Assembly (NCBI GenBank): GCA_020161535.1
Contig: JAIUNW010000006.1
Location: forward strand, 62,001-126,000
From: Bacteroidota bacterium
Lineage (GTDB): Bacteria; Bacteroidota; Bacteroidia; Chitinophagales; Chitinophagaceae
Length of the DNA stretch: 64,000 bases
Reading direction: 5' to 3'
Made by a program: the position numbers and the translations under genes. This document shows positions 63,401-64,000 of the stretch, in pieces; the stretch's first letter is position 1, and each line of letters starts with the position of its first letter. The notes beneath the pieces were generated by a model. That model saw nothing but the letters and a program-made list of their open reading frames with translations. It was not told where the DNA came from and did no database searches.

Positions 63401-64000
63401 TGGCCGCATCGTTCACGTATGAAACCAGTTATGTGAGCAATAGTAGTTGCCCGCCGGCCGTGGTACGTTTCACCAATACTTCCCAAAATGCAGAATATGT
63501 GAATTGGGATTTTGGCGATGGCGGCACTGCGATGGCGCAGGACTTTCCGACCCATACTTATTATAAGCCCGGGGTCTATAAAGTGATTATCTATGCCTAT
63601 AGCGCCAGCGGGTCGGTTGATACGATGCAAAGCGCTATCATCATCAAAGGCCCTTATGGCACTTTGAAAGCCGATACCCTCAGCGGTTGCCTGGAACAAA
63701 CAGTTACATTAACGGCGCAGGTAAATAATTCCATCAGCTATACCTGGGATTTTGGTGATGGCACCATTGATCAGTCGACCGGCAATAGTATTTCACATGC
63801 CTATCCCCATGCCGGTGTTTACCAGCCCGCATTGATTTTGAAAGATGGTGAAGGTTGTTCAGGTAGCGCAGAGTTGCCGGAGTTTATTGTGATCGATTCA
63901 TTGGTGATCAGCAGCATTGAACACACGGCCGGCAATTTTTGCGACTCAGCGACCATTCGGTTTATACCGCACCTGAACTCAGTAGCGGCTACAGAATTGG
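60484..64000 (+). CDS. Giant PKD-repeat surface protein (partial, open at the right edge)
   Basis: The frame from the ATG at 60484 is open to the end of the window, at least 1172 residues, with no stop. Signal peptide about 1-27 (AHAAYAQ). Then a tandem array of PKD domains of about 85-95 residues each. The hallmark W(D/N)FGD(G/N) is seen in about nine clear copies, for example WDFGNN, WDFGDG, WNFGDQ, WDFGDN, WNFGDG, WDYGDG, plus several degenerate ones. Each domain starts with a Cys-containing strand (GCSPLVVAFTNTS type). PKD arrays of this sort lie on the cell surface and often end in a gliding-motility/type IX secretion tail in Bacteroidota; the C-terminus is outside the window. ATGs at 60493, 60496 and 60508 are alternative starts. 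Confidence 0.88.
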   Translation, partial: MGDMMRLWMKTGCAFFALFFAHAAYAQLKADFTTDVKGGCSPLVVAFTNTSTGTSATTTYEWDFGNNATGHDPNGSSIYRDPQTYSVTLTIRDGAQSSSVTKTITVYKDPTVNFSFDQTRGCAPLPVNFSSQVTAGDGTIAEYLWDFGDGQIVQTASAPTVSHIYESKGNPPISLTVTNSFGCHTTVDKTGLTILNPIVITAGAAQGVYCDAASPVTFQNTSTGPGTLSYAWNFGDQQTSTAAQPTHIYGVKGNYQPSLTVSSNEGCTLTKTLASVNIAQFESSFDAPANICSNSAATFTNTSANPQSSQWLVLPTNASFTGNSFTYTFPQAGTYTVRLINVYNGCQDVVEKKITVSAGAVLPAFQVVRDNACGAPAQVQFVDKSTGTSNWLWDFGDNQTVNTQNATHVFSQNGDYQVQLTTTSQTGCVQTVQQTVSIKAPDIKIIPAGPLEGCVGLSVGFAVDHPEQISAYTWNFGDGGTDNTAHPTHVFNTAGQFDISLQFQTVGGCAGTAILQTVRTYAKPAAAFSAASTEICGNTPVAFTNETVGAAYNWLWDFGDGVTSTEFAASHQYMQAGAYTVQLIAGNQACADTIVRQQYIHVTPPFPVIRKTFTQDCSQPGMVGLSQDAALNQATQLTWDYGDGHTQQVAPTEETTSHVYTHSGLYRIYLIAVNGGCTVRDSIDVPVLLPQAPKLSADLSAVCGTGQLHITISELDPNPGVTNGNQYTIAGWEYADGTPFTPVYENTDQPFGTSYTTAISGLQNGKQGIRAIIQMNSYPGCTYRTNLLPLDIRGPLPQLGFDRNNICYETPIRFKDLSQPRNNIAIHQWTVDFGDGHDTSFSSLPTGGIFEHQYAAPGSYPTILTVTDAEGCSASTPVIAANNAIARGPLAAFDYNPSPVFPNTTVNFINQSNGASSSPTYQWHFSSGGDYNQFTPPAKFYGSLGSTDTIRLIAFDPAGCRDTVTKIIVVKDVAASFTYETSYVSNSSCPPAVVRFTNTSQNAEYVNWDFGDGGTAMAQDFPTHTYYKPGVYKVIIYAYSASGSVDTMQSAIIIKGPYGTLKADTLSGCLEQTVTLTAQVNNSISYTWDFGDGTIDQSTGNSISHAYPHAGVYQPALILKDGEGCSGSAELPEFIVIDSLVISSIEHTAGNFCDSATIRFIPHLNSVAATEL

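Noticed and set aside
60604..63699. Several minus-strand frames opposite the PKD protein
   Set aside because: The plus-strand frame is continuous with regular PKD motifs; the antisense frames are by-products of its codon pattern.

Overview
The window looks like chromosomal DNA of a Bacteroidota bacterium, most likely a member of the Chitinophagaceae (inference). The support is: near-consensus Bacteroidota promoters (TTTG, about 20 bases, TAnnTTTG), a fused CcoN-CcoO cbb3 oxidase subunit, an outer-membrane beta-barrel receptor with an N-terminal carboxypeptidase-like domain, many small Cys-anchored lipoproteins, an N-terminal SusC-type remnant, a Nudix-type arabinose regulator, and a giant PKD-repeat surface protein. 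Base composition is roughly balanced. I saw no rRNA, tRNA, CRISPR array, prophage or intact insertion sequence.

Layout. 1-4845: an L-arabinose operon (araB end, araD, araA, sodium/sugar symporter, Nudix-type AraR). 4842-6576: a cyclophilin lipoprotein and a patch of gene decay (SusC-like stub with a good promoter fused head-on to a broken DUF5690 gene). 6577-16239: a mixed housekeeping and accessory stretch (pirin, intradiol dioxygenase, DbpA-type helicase, aldo/keto reductase, META lipoprotein, DinB, VOC, HD hydrolase). 16461-29057: envelope genes (TonB-type receptor, membrane M28 peptidase, bacterial alpha-2-macroglobulin divergent from penicillin-binding protein 1C). 29054-32186: SUKH and DUF6882 proteins around an amidohydrolase. 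32334-37989: a three-gene RND efflux operon. 38005-47749: secreted proteins, a frameshifted FtsX-type permease, OmpW, an aldo/keto reductase with an AraC regulator, a frameshifted SnoaL-like gene, DUF1287 and a GH5 glucanase. 47815-56442: the complete cbb3 oxidase locus (ccoI, ccoS, ccoNO, ccoQ, ccoP, ccoG, ccoH, TauE-like). 56546-59609: an overlapping operon of an RIC/YtfE-like protein, a FixL-like PAS histidine kinase and a response regulator fused to a Crp/Fnr domain. 59692-60348: YdcF. 60484-64000: a PKD-repeat protein running off the end.

The most interesting system is 53784-59609. The kinase plus REC-Crp/Fnr pair looks like a condensed FixL-FixJ-FixK cascade placed back to back with the oxidase it would control. 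Two copies of the same FNR-like palindrome, CTGAT-N4-ATCAG, lie in the only two sizeable gaps of the locus, upstream of ccoI and upstream of ccoS. In both, the palindrome centre is exactly 51.5 bases from the first base of a TAnnTTTG-like box, and neither promoter has a clear -33 motif. The RIC-like protein in the regulatory operon keeps its N-terminal Cys-Cys motif but seems to have lost most di-iron ligands.

A second pattern is that at least nine genes have a TAnnTTTG-like box only 4-5 bases before the start codon, which predicts leaderless or nearly leaderless mRNAs. Two genes carry single-base frameshifts late or early in otherwise good sequence, and either may be an assembly error.
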